Assembly: GCA_965203375.1 (NCBI GenBank)
Contig: OZ241886.1
Span: 186,001 to 250,000, forward strand
Direction of reading: 5' to 3'
From: CATQHS01 sp965203375
GTDB lineage: Bacteria > Actinomycetota > Acidimicrobiia > Acidimicrobiales > Aldehydirespiratoraceae
Length of the DNA stretch: 64,000 bases
Part shown: piece by piece, positions 24,603-32,879 of the stretch
Position numbering within the stretch: the stretch's first letter is position 1
Layout of the letters: each line of letters opens with the position of its first letter
The notes under the pieces: model-generated
Database searches by the model: none
The model's input: the letters and a program-made list of their open reading frames with translations, nothing else
Told to the model about the DNA's origin: nothing
Made by a program: the position numbers and the translations under genes

Positions 24603-24747
24603 CCTATGCCATTGCCAGACACAGCCTCGGGGACGGTGCGCTCGATGGCACTCGGATCACCGAGAAGTCGCTGACCGGTGTCGTCGTCAAACGCTGCGAC
24701 GACGACTCCGGCCGCCGCGGTGCTGAGCGGTTGAGAAGTCGTTGACC
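24588..24747 (+). repeat. Three copies of a stop-start segment forming a bridge ORF to the amidase
   Basis: A 17-bp segment (CCGAGAAGTCGCTGACC and variants) occurs at 24588-24604, 24660-24676 and 24731-24747, spacings 72 and 71. Copy 1 holds the cupin stop overlapping CTG (CTGA). From that CTG or the one in copy 2 a frame stays open to TGA 24743-24745, which overlaps the amidase TTG at 24742. Copies 1 and 2 are in the same frame; the final spacing shifts by 2 modulo 3. Confidence 0.72.
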
Positions 24748-26244
24748 GAACTCTGGCGGCTTACGGCCGGCCAACTCGCTCAGCGCTTCAACGCCGCGAC
24801 GGCCAGTCCGACGGAGGCCCTCGACTCGGTCCTGGGGCGCATCGCCGCTCTGGACTCCTCCGTCGGCGCTTTCTCTTGCGTGCTGGAGGAGCAGGCCCGG
24901 GCCCGGGCGGCGGAGCTGACCGAGGAGCTGGCCCGGGGTCACAGTCGGGGCCCGCTGCACGGGGTGCCGGTGGCGGTCAAGGAGTTGTTCGACGTCCGGG
25001 GCGCGCCCGGCGACTACGGATCAGACGTGCTGGCCGGCCGGACCGCCGATGCCGACGCCGAGTGCGTCCGCCGTCTGCGCCGGGCCGGGACGGTGATCGT
25101 GGGCACCACCCGGTCGCACGAGTTCGGATGGGGCATCACCACCCAGCACCACGCCCGCGGGGGCACCAGGAACCCGTGGAACCTCGATCGGGTGCCGGGC
25201 GGCTCCAGCGGGGGCTCGGGCGCGGCGGTGGCGGCCGGGATGGTGCCGGTGGCGGTGGGCAGCGACACCGGCGGGTCGATCCGCATCCCGGCCTGCTTCT
25301 GCGGAGTGGCCGGGCTGAAGCCCACCTTCGGCCGGATCGGACGCACCGGGGGGGTGGCCCTGGCCCCGTCGTTCGACACGGTGGGGGCGCTCGGGCGCTC
25401 CATCGGCGACGCGGCTCTCTTGGTCGAGGCCATGAGCGGCCCCGACCGCAACGACCCGGACTGCGTCGGGACCGGATACGGGGCCTCCGACCGACCGCGG
25501 CCTTCGCTGACCGGGGCCGCAACCGCGGCCGCAACCGCGGCCGCATTCGGCGATGAAAGAGAGGTCCAGCCGCTCCTGACTTCTCTGACCGGGGTCAGAG
25601 TGGCGACGGCACCCGCGCTGATCGACATCGGCTTGGACGACGGGATCGCCGCGGTCTACGGCCAAGCCCTCGACTCGCTGGAGCGGCTCGGGGCCGAGCT
25701 GGTCGAGATCGACCTGCCGGCGGCGGCGGAGATATTCGAAGCCTTCCGGCCCCTCCAGATGGCCGAGGCCCATCACGTCCACCGGTCGATGGGCCTGTTC
25801 CCCGACCGGGCCGACCGCTACGGCCCCGATGTGCGTTCCCGCTTGGAGGCCGCGGCCGATGTCTTAATCGACGACTACCTGACGGCTCAACGGGAACGTC
25901 GGCGGATCACTGCGTCGTTCGACCATCGGCTCCAGTCGGTCGACGCTCTCATCAGCCCCATCTCAGCCGTCGGCCCCAGCCGCATCGATCACCCTGACGA
26001 GGCCGTGCTGAGCGGACAGCGCGTGCCGCTGCGCGACGCGGTGATGCGGTTCACCGTGCCCCAGAACATGACCGGGCTTCCGGCCGGGATCGTGCGGGCC
26101 GGGTTCGATCCCGACGGTCTGCCCGTTGGCGTCCAATTGACCGCCGGGCCGGGCCGGGAGGGCGCGGTGGTGGCCATCGCCAGCGCCCTGCAAGCCGAGC
26201 TGGGCCCCATCGGAACCGCGCCCGAACGAGCCGACCGGGGATAG
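24742..26244 (+). CDS. Amidase-signature family hydrolase
   Basis: A 500-residue amidase. The Ser-cisSer-Lys triad is K80 (GVPVAVKELFD), S155 (VPGGSSGGSGAAVAAG) and S179 (GSDTGGSIRIPA), at spacings close to those of the family. The start is TTG 24742 within a repeat copy; no better start is available before TAELWRLTAGQ-like N-terminal helix sequence. A short Ala/Thr repeat lies near residue 255. It hydrolyses a carboxamide; an aryl- or alkyl-amide pathway with the neighbouring alpha/beta hydrolase is possible. The 84 nt after its stop contain a 40-bp tandem repeat. Confidence 0.9.
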   Translation: MTELWRLTAGQLAQRFNAATASPTEALDSVLGRIAALDSSVGAFSCVLEEQARARAAELTEELARGHSRGPLHGVPVAVKELFDVRGAPGDYGSDVLAGRTADADAECVRRLRRAGTVIVGTTRSHEFGWGITTQHHARGGTRNPWNLDRVPGGSSGGSGAAVAAGMVPVAVGSDTGGSIRIPACFCGVAGLKPTFGRIGRTGGVALAPSFDTVGALGRSIGDAALLVEAMSGPDRNDPDCVGTGYGASDRPRPSLTGAATAAATAAAFGDEREVQPLLTSLTGVRVATAPALIDIGLDDGIAAVYGQALDSLERLGAELVEIDLPAAAEIFEAFRPLQMAEAHHVHRSMGLFPDRADRYGPDVRSRLEAAADVLIDDYLTAQRERRRITASFDHRLQSVDALISPISAVGPSRIDHPDEAVLSGQRVPLRDAVMRFTVPQNMTGLPAGIVRAGFDPDGLPVGVQLTAGPGREGAVVAIASALQAELGPIGTAPERADRG

Positions 26245-26320
26245 AACGAGCCCCACCGGCCCCGCACCGACCGACGGAAGATAGAACGAGCCCCACCGGC
26301 ACCCGAGCGAACCGACGGGA
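26241..26320 (+). repeat. 40-bp tandem repeat between amidase and hydrolase genes
   Basis: ATAGAACGAGCCCCACCGGC is repeated exactly at 26241-26260 and 26281-26300. The flanking GACCGACGGAAG / GAACCGACGGGAG also recurs, giving two 40-bp units. The first unit contains the amidase TAG; the end of the second merges into the ribosome site of the next gene. No bridge ORF forms here. Confidence 0.8.
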
Positions 26321-26328
26321 GAGAAGAC

Positions 26329-27129
26329 ATGCCCACGGCCCGATGCAACGACATCGACATCTACTACGAGCGCCACGGCACCGACGACGGGCCGCCGGTG
26401 CTGTTCATCCGGGGCACAGGGGCCGACGGCACCCGCTGGATGCCCCAGGTGAAAGCGTATGAGTCCGACGTGGGCTGCGTGATCTTCGACGGCCGCGGGG
26501 TGGGCCGCACCAGCACCACTCCCCCGCCCTACACGGTGGCCCAGATGGCCGGCGACACCATCGCCCTGATGGACCATCTCGAGATCGAGGCTGCGCACAT
26601 CTCGGGCTCGTCGCTGGGCGGGGCCATCGGCCTGCACATGGCCGTTCACGCCCCCGAGCGGGTGCTGACCCTGCAGCTCCACTCGAGCTGGCTGGCCACC
26701 CGGGGCTACGCCGAGTACTCGCTGGGGCTGCTGAAGGACATCCTGGTGGCCGGGGGGACCGACTTCTACTACAAGGCCACCCTGCCGCTGCTGTTCAGCC
26801 CCACCTACATGGCCGAGAACTTCGACGCCCTGATGGGGATCCTGGCCCACATGCAAGCCAACCCGGCCACCACCGACGGCCTGGCCGGCCAGATCGAGGC
26901 CAACCTCACCTACGACCTGAGCGCCGAAGCGACGCGGGTGCAGGCGCCGACGCTGATCACGGTGGGCGAACTCGACTACGTGCTGCCCCCCTCGTGCTCC
27001 CGCGAACTCCACGAGGCCATCGCCGGCTCCAAGCTGGTGGTCTTCGACGGCTGCGGCCACCTAGCAACCATGGAGAACTCCGAGGAGTTCAACCAAGTCA
27101 CCCTCAACTGGCTACGCCCCCATCTCTGA
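26329..27129 (+). CDS. Alpha/beta-hydrolase
   Basis: A 266-residue alpha/beta-hydrolase. The nucleophile Ser is in SGSSLGGAIGLHMA, the acid in VGELDYVLP, and the catalytic His in FDGCGHLATMEN. The oxyanion region LFIRGTGADG is near residue 25. GGGAGAGAAG precedes the ATG. Similar to 3-oxoadipate enol-lactonase and related esterases. It probably acts after the amidase in the same operon. Confidence 0.87.
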   Translation: MPTARCNDIDIYYERHGTDDGPPVLFIRGTGADGTRWMPQVKAYESDVGCVIFDGRGVGRTSTTPPPYTVAQMAGDTIALMDHLEIEAAHISGSSLGGAIGLHMAVHAPERVLTLQLHSSWLATRGYAEYSLGLLKDILVAGGTDFYYKATLPLLFSPTYMAENFDALMGILAHMQANPATTDGLAGQIEANLTYDLSAEATRVQAPTLITVGELDYVLPPSCSRELHEAIAGSKLVVFDGCGHLATMENSEEFNQVTLNWLRPHL

Positions 27130-27173
27130 GCGAGTCACACCCCGAGGCGTAACCATCTGTTAGGTTGGTCACA

Positions 27174-28049
27174 ATGCCCGAACAAACGATGACGCCATTT
27201 CCCATATCTCGGATACCGGCGGTCAACGTTTCAAAGGTTCCACAGCGGAGCCCCTTACGATACCCGGGTGGCAAGACATGGCTTATCCCCCATATCCGTG
27301 AATGGTTACAAAAATCCAAATCCAAAGTCGTGATCGAACCGTTCGCCGGCGGGGGAATAGTGTCATTAACTGCCGTAATGGAAGGTTTGACAGACCAGTG
27401 TATTATGATTGAGAAAGATCATGACGTAGCCGCTTTTTGGCATGCCGCCTTGCGGGATGGTGCAACACTTACTAAGAAAATCCTACAGTTTGATCCTACT
27501 CAAGATCATGTAAGACAAATAGAAAACGATTGTATACATAGTGTCACAGATCATGGATTCCGGACTCTAGTCCTTAACCGTACTCGTAATTCTGGAATCT
27601 TAGCGCCCGGAGCATCTCTTATTAGAAATGGGGAGAATGGTAAAGGTATCCAGTCTCGTTGGTATCCAGACACATTGGCTGCACGAATAGACGCAATCCA
27701 AGAATATGCAGACCGAATTACCTTCTGCGAAGCGGACGCCATGCAACTTCTAGAGCCTTTATTGCATGGCTGGGGACGTATGGGAGCAGTTTTTCTCGAC
27801 CCGCCGTATACTGCTGGTGGAAAGCGCGCTGGCACCAGATTATATGCACATAATGACATTGACCATCCTAAACTCTTTGAGATTTTAGCGTATAGAAGTT
27901 CTGATTTTCTGATGACATATGATTGCTCTCCAGAAATAGTCGACTTAGTTCACTATCATCGGTTTAGTGCAGTATCAGTACAAATGAAGACCGCTCACCA
28001 TGATCGTGTACCAGAGCTGATTATAACACGAGAGCCACTATTCGGATGA
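27174..28049 (+). CDS. D12-class DNA adenine methyltransferase of a restriction-modification pair
   Basis: A 291-residue N6-adenine methyltransferase. It shows RYPGGKTWLIPHI at about 29-41, the AdoMet motif VIEPFAGGGIVSL (52-65) and the catalytic DPPY at 209-212 (VFLDPPYTAGG). ATG 27174 or TTG 27165 could start it; neither has a strong ribosome site. Its stop overlaps the next gene's start (ATGA). The DNA is clearly AT-richer than either side, indicating recent acquisition together with the nuclease. It should protect the host at the recognition site of the partner enzyme; the target must contain an adenine. Confidence 0.9.
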   Translation: MPEQTMTPFPISRIPAVNVSKVPQRSPLRYPGGKTWLIPHIREWLQKSKSKVVIEPFAGGGIVSLTAVMEGLTDQCIMIEKDHDVAAFWHAALRDGATLTKKILQFDPTQDHVRQIENDCIHSVTDHGFRTLVLNRTRNSGILAPGASLIRNGENGKGIQSRWYPDTLAARIDAIQEYADRITFCEADAMQLLEPLLHGWGRMGAVFLDPPYTAGGKRAGTRLYAHNDIDHPKLFEILAYRSSDFLMTYDCSPEIVDLVHYHRFSAVSVQMKTAHHDRVPELIITREPLFG

Positions 28050-28912
28050 GGCCTAGATACGGGATAGCTGAATGGTACGGGGAACCGCTCCTGCATATGT
28101 CGCCCAATCGACGACAAGAATTGGCTGGAATCGCGCTCAATGCTGAACCAGATCCGCCAATATGCCCATTTCAGCCTGGATCAGTTGCATGCAACAAGAA
28201 AGGCGGTGTGTGTTCAATTCAACAATACGATTTGCAAACTGTACCAGACGGGTATCGTATAGGCAAACCATTCGGAACGCCGATTATCACATGTCCTCAC
28301 AGATTTAAGCAGAGAAACCTTATTGTGAAGTGGCTTGCTGAAATCGTTGGCTTTAGTGAAAACGATTCATACGTGGCTAGCGAAGTACCTTTCATGCGTT
28401 CGCCTACAACAGGAAGGTCTGCTGGAAGGATTGACCTAGTATTGGCAAGTAGCAGCACTGAAAAGTACTTTGGGCTTGAGATCCAAGCGGTATACTTCTC
28501 TGGCAAAGGCATGGGGGCAGACTTTGAAGCCTTGGCAGAGGATTCGGGCGAACTTCCACCGGCCCCGAGTGCCATACGCAGACCTGACTGGCGTTCATCT
28601 AGTGCTAAACGGCTTATGCCTCAACTACAAATCAAGGCACCTACACTTCGCCGATGGGGAACAAAACTAGCAGTGTCCGTTGATAGAAATTTCTTTGCCG
28701 ACCTTGGCGGGCCCAGCAATAGCCCAGTTCATGACTTGAATGAAGGCGATATCATTTGGCTTGTTCCCACAGTGTCTAACGATTACCAGTTGGAACAATT
28801 CCATTGGGAAGTATTGTCTCTAGAAGATTCCTGCGACAAACTTCTCTCAGCCGAGACTGTTAAACGATCTGAGTTTGAAGATGCCCTGCGCGCCAAGCTT
28901 CAAACACTCTGA
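28046..28912 (+). CDS. NotI-family-like type II restriction endonuclease
   Basis: A 288-residue protein. Its N-terminal layout matches what I recall of NotI: GIAEWYG, then CPF (C40), C49, GVCS (C56) and CPHR (C83), the four cysteines that hold iron in NotI. The nuclease core shows GRIDLVLA (D130) and FGLEIQAVYFSG (E145, Q147), matching NotI's unusual D...E-x-Q site instead of E-x-K. It is shorter than NotI (about 380 residues). Unlike NotI, whose GC-only site cannot be adenine-methylated, its partner is an adenine methylase, so its target site must differ. ATGA-coupled to that methylase and AT-rich. Confidence 0.8.
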   Translation: MRPRYGIAEWYGEPLLHMSPNRRQELAGIALNAEPDPPICPFQPGSVACNKKGGVCSIQQYDLQTVPDGYRIGKPFGTPIITCPHRFKQRNLIVKWLAEIVGFSENDSYVASEVPFMRSPTTGRSAGRIDLVLASSSTEKYFGLEIQAVYFSGKGMGADFEALAEDSGELPPAPSAIRRPDWRSSSAKRLMPQLQIKAPTLRRWGTKLAVSVDRNFFADLGGPSNSPVHDLNEGDIIWLVPTVSNDYQLEQFHWEVLSLEDSCDKLLSAETVKRSEFEDALRAKLQTL

Positions 28913-28928
28913 CTTGTCGGCCGAATGC

Positions 28929-29669
28929 TCAGGCTCGCAGGGCGCCGTCTAGGACTAGGGACGCTCCGGTGAGGTACTCAGGGGCGTCGAGGGCCAGGAA
29001 GGCCACTGTGGAAGCCACCTCGGCGGGGTCGGCCAGGCGGCCCATCGGCACTTGGCCGGTGATCTCGGGACGGCGGCCGGTGATCGTTTCGGTGGCGTCC
29101 AGGATTCGCTCTGCCATCGGGGAGTCGACGTAGCCGGGGCACACCGCGTTGACCGCGATCCGGTGCGGGCCCAGCTCCCGGGCCAGCGAGCGGGTGAGGC
29201 CCACCACCGCGTGCTTGGAGGCGTGATAGGGGCTGGCCAGAGCCCCGCCAGCCAGGCCCGCGCCCGAGGCCAGGTTGACGATCCGGCCCCGGCCCTGTCG
29301 CTTCATAGCCGGCACGACGGCCCGGCACAGCCAGAACATGCTCATGACGTTGACGTCGAACACCCGGCGCACCTCGGCCGGGTCCAAGTTCTCGACCTCG
29401 GCCAGCGGCCCTTCGATCCCGGCCGCGTTGATCAGAACGTCGATGGCGCCGAACTGGTCGGTCACTGCTTCGACCAGCCGGGCCGCGGCGGCAGGGTCGC
29501 TCACGTCGGCGCCAAACGCCGCCGCGCCAGCGACGGAGGCGGCCAGCTCGCGGACCGACGGCTCGTCGACGTCGTTGAGGGCCAGCGAGCAGGACCGCTC
29601 GCCCAGCAGCCGGGCCATGCTCAACCCGAGCCGCCCAGCCGCCCCCGTGATCAGCACCCCTCTAGCCAC
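28929..29669 (-). CDS. SDR-family oxidoreductase
   Basis: A 246-residue short-chain dehydrogenase: TGAAGRLGLSMA, NAAGIEGP, VNLASGAGLAG and catalytic YHASKHAVVG. GTG 29669 has no Shine-Dalgarno, but TAGCGT lies eight bases upstream, so a leaderless start is possible. It is transcribed alone, divergent from the PhyH/Asp-box/dehydrogenase operon, and its 3' end meets the restriction enzyme gene tail-to-tail 16 nt away. Substrate unknown. Confidence 0.85.
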   Translation of the reverse strand: MARGVLITGAAGRLGLSMARLLGERSCSLALNDVDEPSVRELAASVAGAAAFGADVSDPAAAARLVEAVTDQFGAIDVLINAAGIEGPLAEVENLDPAEVRRVFDVNVMSMFWLCRAVVPAMKRQGRGRIVNLASGAGLAGGALASPYHASKHAVVGLTRSLARELGPHRIAVNAVCPGYVDSPMAERILDATETITGRRPEITGQVPMGRLADPAEVASTVAFLALDAPEYLTGASLVLDGALRA

Positions 29670-29742
29670 GACAGGCTACGCTACCCGAGCCAGGGGATGC
29701 CGCTGGTGGACAAGAGTGGGTGCAGGGGAAGAGGCAGGTACC

Positions 29743-30672
29743 ATGGCGCTTGTTAAAGACCAAGAAATAGCGGACAGATATAGCCGCGACGGCTATGTGG
29801 TGGTTGACGGCTTGATCGATGATGCGGACTTGAATCCGATGCGTAACTTTATCAAGGACAAGGTCGATCGGTATGCCTGCGACCAATACGCCAAAGGCAA
29901 TCTGTCGTCACGGCACGAGACTGAATCTTTCGAGCGCAGATACGCCGCTATCTGTGAAGAACAGGGCGTCTCTCCCCGGGACTGGGCCTTTGGAACTTTC
30001 GGGTCAGAGTTTTATCATCTGTATGCCAACCCGAATATTCTTCGCATTATCAATATGATCCTCGGCGACGAGGTTTCAGTTCTCACTAATCCCTCCATGC
30101 GTTCCAAGCTTCCCAATAGCGAAGTGGCGGCCTTTCCCTGGCATCAGGATAGCCATTACTTCGATATGAGGGAAGTGGGGAAACAGGAGAAACACACAGA
30201 GAGCTTGCATTTGGTCACCGTATGGGTTCCGCTGGTTCCCGCCACGGTTGAGAACGGCTGTTGCTGGGTCATCCCCGGAAGTCATCGCTGGGGCTTGCTG
30301 GACGGCATTCGGGGCACAGACAGAAACATCCGAATAGAACAAGACGTCGAAGCCCGCGGCAACCCGGTGGCGGTGCCGGTCGATGTCGGCGGCGCTCTGT
30401 TTTTCTCAAATCTATGCGTCCACGCCAGCAAGTCGAACAGAACCCGCGGCTCCCGCTGGAGCGTCGACTTTCGCTATTTCCCGACGCCGGCCAGCGCCGC
30501 GCTGGACGACCGGCAGCGACGAGCGGCCCTATTCGTCGAAGGCGAGTCTCTCAAAGGCGGAGACGTTCCCTTCGCCGTGCTTCCGGCCGAGAAGCGACCC
30601 ACATGGCCGGAGTGGGAAGCGGCCGCCGCCGAGCACAGAGTTCGACTGGCCGCAGGAGCGTCAGTTCGCTAG
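29743..30672 (+). CDS. Phytanoyl-CoA dioxygenase-family Fe/2-oxoglutarate enzyme
   Basis: A 309-residue PhyH-type dioxygenase with FPWHQDSHYFDMRE (iron His and Asp), WVPLVPATVENGC, and VHASKSNRTRGSRWSVDFRY carrying the distal His and the 2-oxoglutarate Arg. The ATG has AGAGG upstream. The first half of the gene is less GC-rich than its neighbours. It heads an operon with an Asp-box protein, a hydroxyacid dehydrogenase and an enolase-superfamily enzyme. It may open attack on a sugar acid, lipid or amine that the later enzymes process; the substrate is not evident. Confidence 0.87.
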   Translation: MALVKDQEIADRYSRDGYVVVDGLIDDADLNPMRNFIKDKVDRYACDQYAKGNLSSRHETESFERRYAAICEEQGVSPRDWAFGTFGSEFYHLYANPNILRIINMILGDEVSVLTNPSMRSKLPNSEVAAFPWHQDSHYFDMREVGKQEKHTESLHLVTVWVPLVPATVENGCCWVIPGSHRWGLLDGIRGTDRNIRIEQDVEARGNPVAVPVDVGGALFFSNLCVHASKSNRTRGSRWSVDFRYFPTPASAALDDRQRRAALFVEGESLKGGDVPFAVLPAEKRPTWPEWEAAAAEHRVRLAAGASVR

Positions 30673-30693
30673 AAGGTGCCGAAGGAGGCAACC

Positions 30694-31854
30694 ATGAAAA
30701 CAGTCGAAGCAGAAGTGGCGGTCGCCTACAAAGACCCCGACCACTGCTGCAATCAGGGCAGCCTAGTGCGGCTGAACAACGGGGAGCTGCTGCTCGGCTT
30801 CAACCAAGAACGCGGGCAGGCTCATGCCGACAGCGGCCAGTCGTGTGTGATCCGATCGTTCGACGGCGGCCGCACTTGGGATCAGACCACCATGGCCGTC
30901 GTAGAGCCCTACACCGACCACGAGGGCAACTGGGACTGCGCCTTCGCCCATATCAGCGACGGCACCGTCATCATGCACACCCGCATATGCAGCTTCATCG
31001 CCCCCACTGCCCTGAACCGCGTGGACGAACAGGCGCTGTACGACGCGCACCACAAGCCCCGGGCCGAGCGGCTGAAGCGCCAGACCGGATACGCCGTCTT
31101 CAAATCAGACGACAACGGGCACACCTGGCGCGGGCCCCTGCCGGTGAACACCTTCCCGATCGCCGCGGCCGGCGACGCCCACTACCTGGCTGGGGGCACC
31201 GGGTCCGGGCATGTGGTGGAGTTGCCCGACGGCGGGCTGCTGATGCCGCTGGAGGGCACGCTCAGCGCCGCCGGATACGAGGAGGGCGGCGGCCTGTCGC
31301 GGGAGACCTCGCGCTGCTTCGTGCTCCGCTCCGACGATGGCGGCGAGAACTGGGAACATTGGTCGACCATGGCCTACGATCCGGCCCAGATAATAAACTT
31401 CCAGGAGCCGGGGCTGACCCGCATGAGCAACGGCCGCCTGGTCTGCATGCTGCGGGTGCTGTTCCGGCCGGGGCGCTACGACAACATGTGGATCACCGCA
31501 TCCGAAGACGACGGCATCACCTGGAGCCCGCCGCAGCGGACCGGCCTGTGGGGCTACCCCGCCGACCTCATCCAGCTTCAGGACGGCCGGGTGCTGGCCG
31601 TGTACAGCTACCGGGCCCAGCCCATGGGGATACGGGGCTGCATTTCCGAAGACGGGCTGACATGGGACCCGGCCGACGAGTTTGTCATCGCCGACTGCCA
31701 CACCGCGCCGCCCGGACACCCGGAGTACTGGCACATCGGCTATCCGACCGTGGTGCAGAACCCGGACGGGACCGTGGTCGTCGCCTATCACGAGTACAGC
31801 GACGGCGATGTCCCGGTGCAGTACATGTGCAGCGCCCGCTTCGCGCTGGACTGA
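30694..31854 (+). CDS. BNR/Asp-box sialidase-like beta-propeller protein
   Basis: A 386-residue six-bladed propeller of the BNR/sialidase superfamily. Five Asp-boxes are readable: SFDGGRTWD, SDDNGHTWR, SDDGGENWE, SEDDGITWS and SEDGLTWD. There is no signal peptide, so it appears cytoplasmic. AAGGAGG five bases before ATG 30694 decides the start. The arginine triad of true sialidases cannot be assigned confidently, so glycoside hydrolase activity on another uronic or sialic-like sugar is possible. It sits between a dioxygenase and a 2-hydroxyacid dehydrogenase. Confidence 0.8.
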   Translation: MKTVEAEVAVAYKDPDHCCNQGSLVRLNNGELLLGFNQERGQAHADSGQSCVIRSFDGGRTWDQTTMAVVEPYTDHEGNWDCAFAHISDGTVIMHTRICSFIAPTALNRVDEQALYDAHHKPRAERLKRQTGYAVFKSDDNGHTWRGPLPVNTFPIAAAGDAHYLAGGTGSGHVVELPDGGLLMPLEGTLSAAGYEEGGGLSRETSRCFVLRSDDGGENWEHWSTMAYDPAQIINFQEPGLTRMSNGRLVCMLRVLFRPGRYDNMWITASEDDGITWSPPQRTGLWGYPADLIQLQDGRVLAVYSYRAQPMGIRGCISEDGLTWDPADEFVIADCHTAPPGHPEYWHIGYPTVVQNPDGTVVVAYHEYSDGDVPVQYMCSARFALD

Positions 31855-31916
31855 ACTCCGGTCGTCAAACGCGCATCTGTGGACCCGGCGGCTCGCGGCC
31901 GCTCGAACCAACTCCG

Positions 31917-32879
31917 GTGAAGCCCAAGCTGCTGATCGCCATCGACGCCTTCGACGACGGCCATGTCGACTGGCTGGCCGGCGCGGTGGCCGACTGGGCG
32001 ACTTGTGAGCGGTTGGCGGAGGGGGCGACCACAGACGAGCACCGGGCGGCCATGGCCGACGCCGAGGTCATGATCGGCTGGCCAGCGCCGGAACAGCTCG
32101 CCGACAGCCCCCTCCGGCTGCTGCTGCTGGGCAGCGCCGGATACGAGGAGTATCAGACGCCGGAGCTTCAGGCCAAAGACGGTTTCGTCCTGTGCAACGC
32201 CGCCGGGGTCTACTCCGACAGCGTGGCCGAGCACTGTCTGGCCATGATGATGGCGCTGACCCGCCGCCTGCCTCATTACATCACGGCCATGCCCACCGGG
32301 GCTTGGCGTCCTCATCCCGGCCACGACCAGCTCGCCGGCGCCGTCGCCTGCGTGGTGGGCCTGGGGAGCTTGGGCCAAGCCGTCGCCCGCCGCTGCGCCG
32401 CGATGGGCATGGGCGTCGTCGGGGTGCGCCGCCACCCGGAGCGGCCGAGCCCGGCGGTCGGCGAAGTGTTCGGCCCCCATGACCTGCGGACCGCCGTGAG
32501 GGCCGCGGATCACGTCATTTTGGCCCTCCCGGGCGGACCGGACACCGAGGGCCTGTTCGGCCGCGAGGTGTTCGAGGCCATGAAGCCGGGGGCGTATTTC
32601 TACAACGTCGGCCGGGGCGGGGCGGTGGTCGAGCGGGAGCTGATCGACCGGCTGCGAAGCGGGCGGCTTGCCGGGGCCGGCCTCGACGTGTTCGCCGCCG
32701 AGCCGCTGCCGGCCGACAGCCCGCTGTGGCGGCTCGAGAACTGCATAGTCACCCCCCATGTGGCCGGCTACACGGCCGACCACACCGACAAGCTGTGCGA
32801 GCTGATGGCCTTCAATCTGCGCAATTACCGTTCTGGGGCACCACTTCGCAACGTCGTCGACTTGGGGGCCGCTCCGTGA
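31917..32879 (+). CDS. D-isomer-specific 2-hydroxyacid dehydrogenase
   Basis: A 320-residue NAD-dependent dehydrogenase of the D-2-hydroxyacid family. It shows VVGLGSLGQAVARRCAAMG (NAD fold), VILALPGGPDTEGLFG, FYNVGRGGAVVE, and the catalytic His region NCIVTPHVAGYT. GTG 31917 is used. Its second to fourth bases form the stop of a short upstream frame (GTG 31879, 13 codons) and AACTCCGGT is repeated 56 bp upstream, suggesting a decayed bridge ORF. The stop is coupled to the next gene (GTGA). Probably reduces a 2-keto acid from sugar-acid breakdown. Confidence 0.87.
   Translation: MKPKLLIAIDAFDDGHVDWLAGAVADWATCERLAEGATTDEHRAAMADAEVMIGWPAPEQLADSPLRLLLLGSAGYEEYQTPELQAKDGFVLCNAAGVYSDSVAEHCLAMMMALTRRLPHYITAMPTGAWRPHPGHDQLAGAVACVVGLGSLGQAVARRCAAMGMGVVGVRRHPERPSPAVGEVFGPHDLRTAVRAADHVILALPGGPDTEGLFGREVFEAMKPGAYFYNVGRGGAVVERELIDRLRSGRLAGAGLDVFAAEPLPADSPLWRLENCIVTPHVAGYTADHTDKLCELMAFNLRNYRSGAPLRNVVDLGAAP

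Noticed and set aside
31854..31920. Relay ORF before the 2-hydroxyacid dehydrogenase as a full member of the set
   Set aside because: A 13-codon frame does end on the GTG start and AACTCCGGT repeats 56 bp apart, but the upstream copy lacks a start codon. I kept it only as a possible decayed case in the gene entry.
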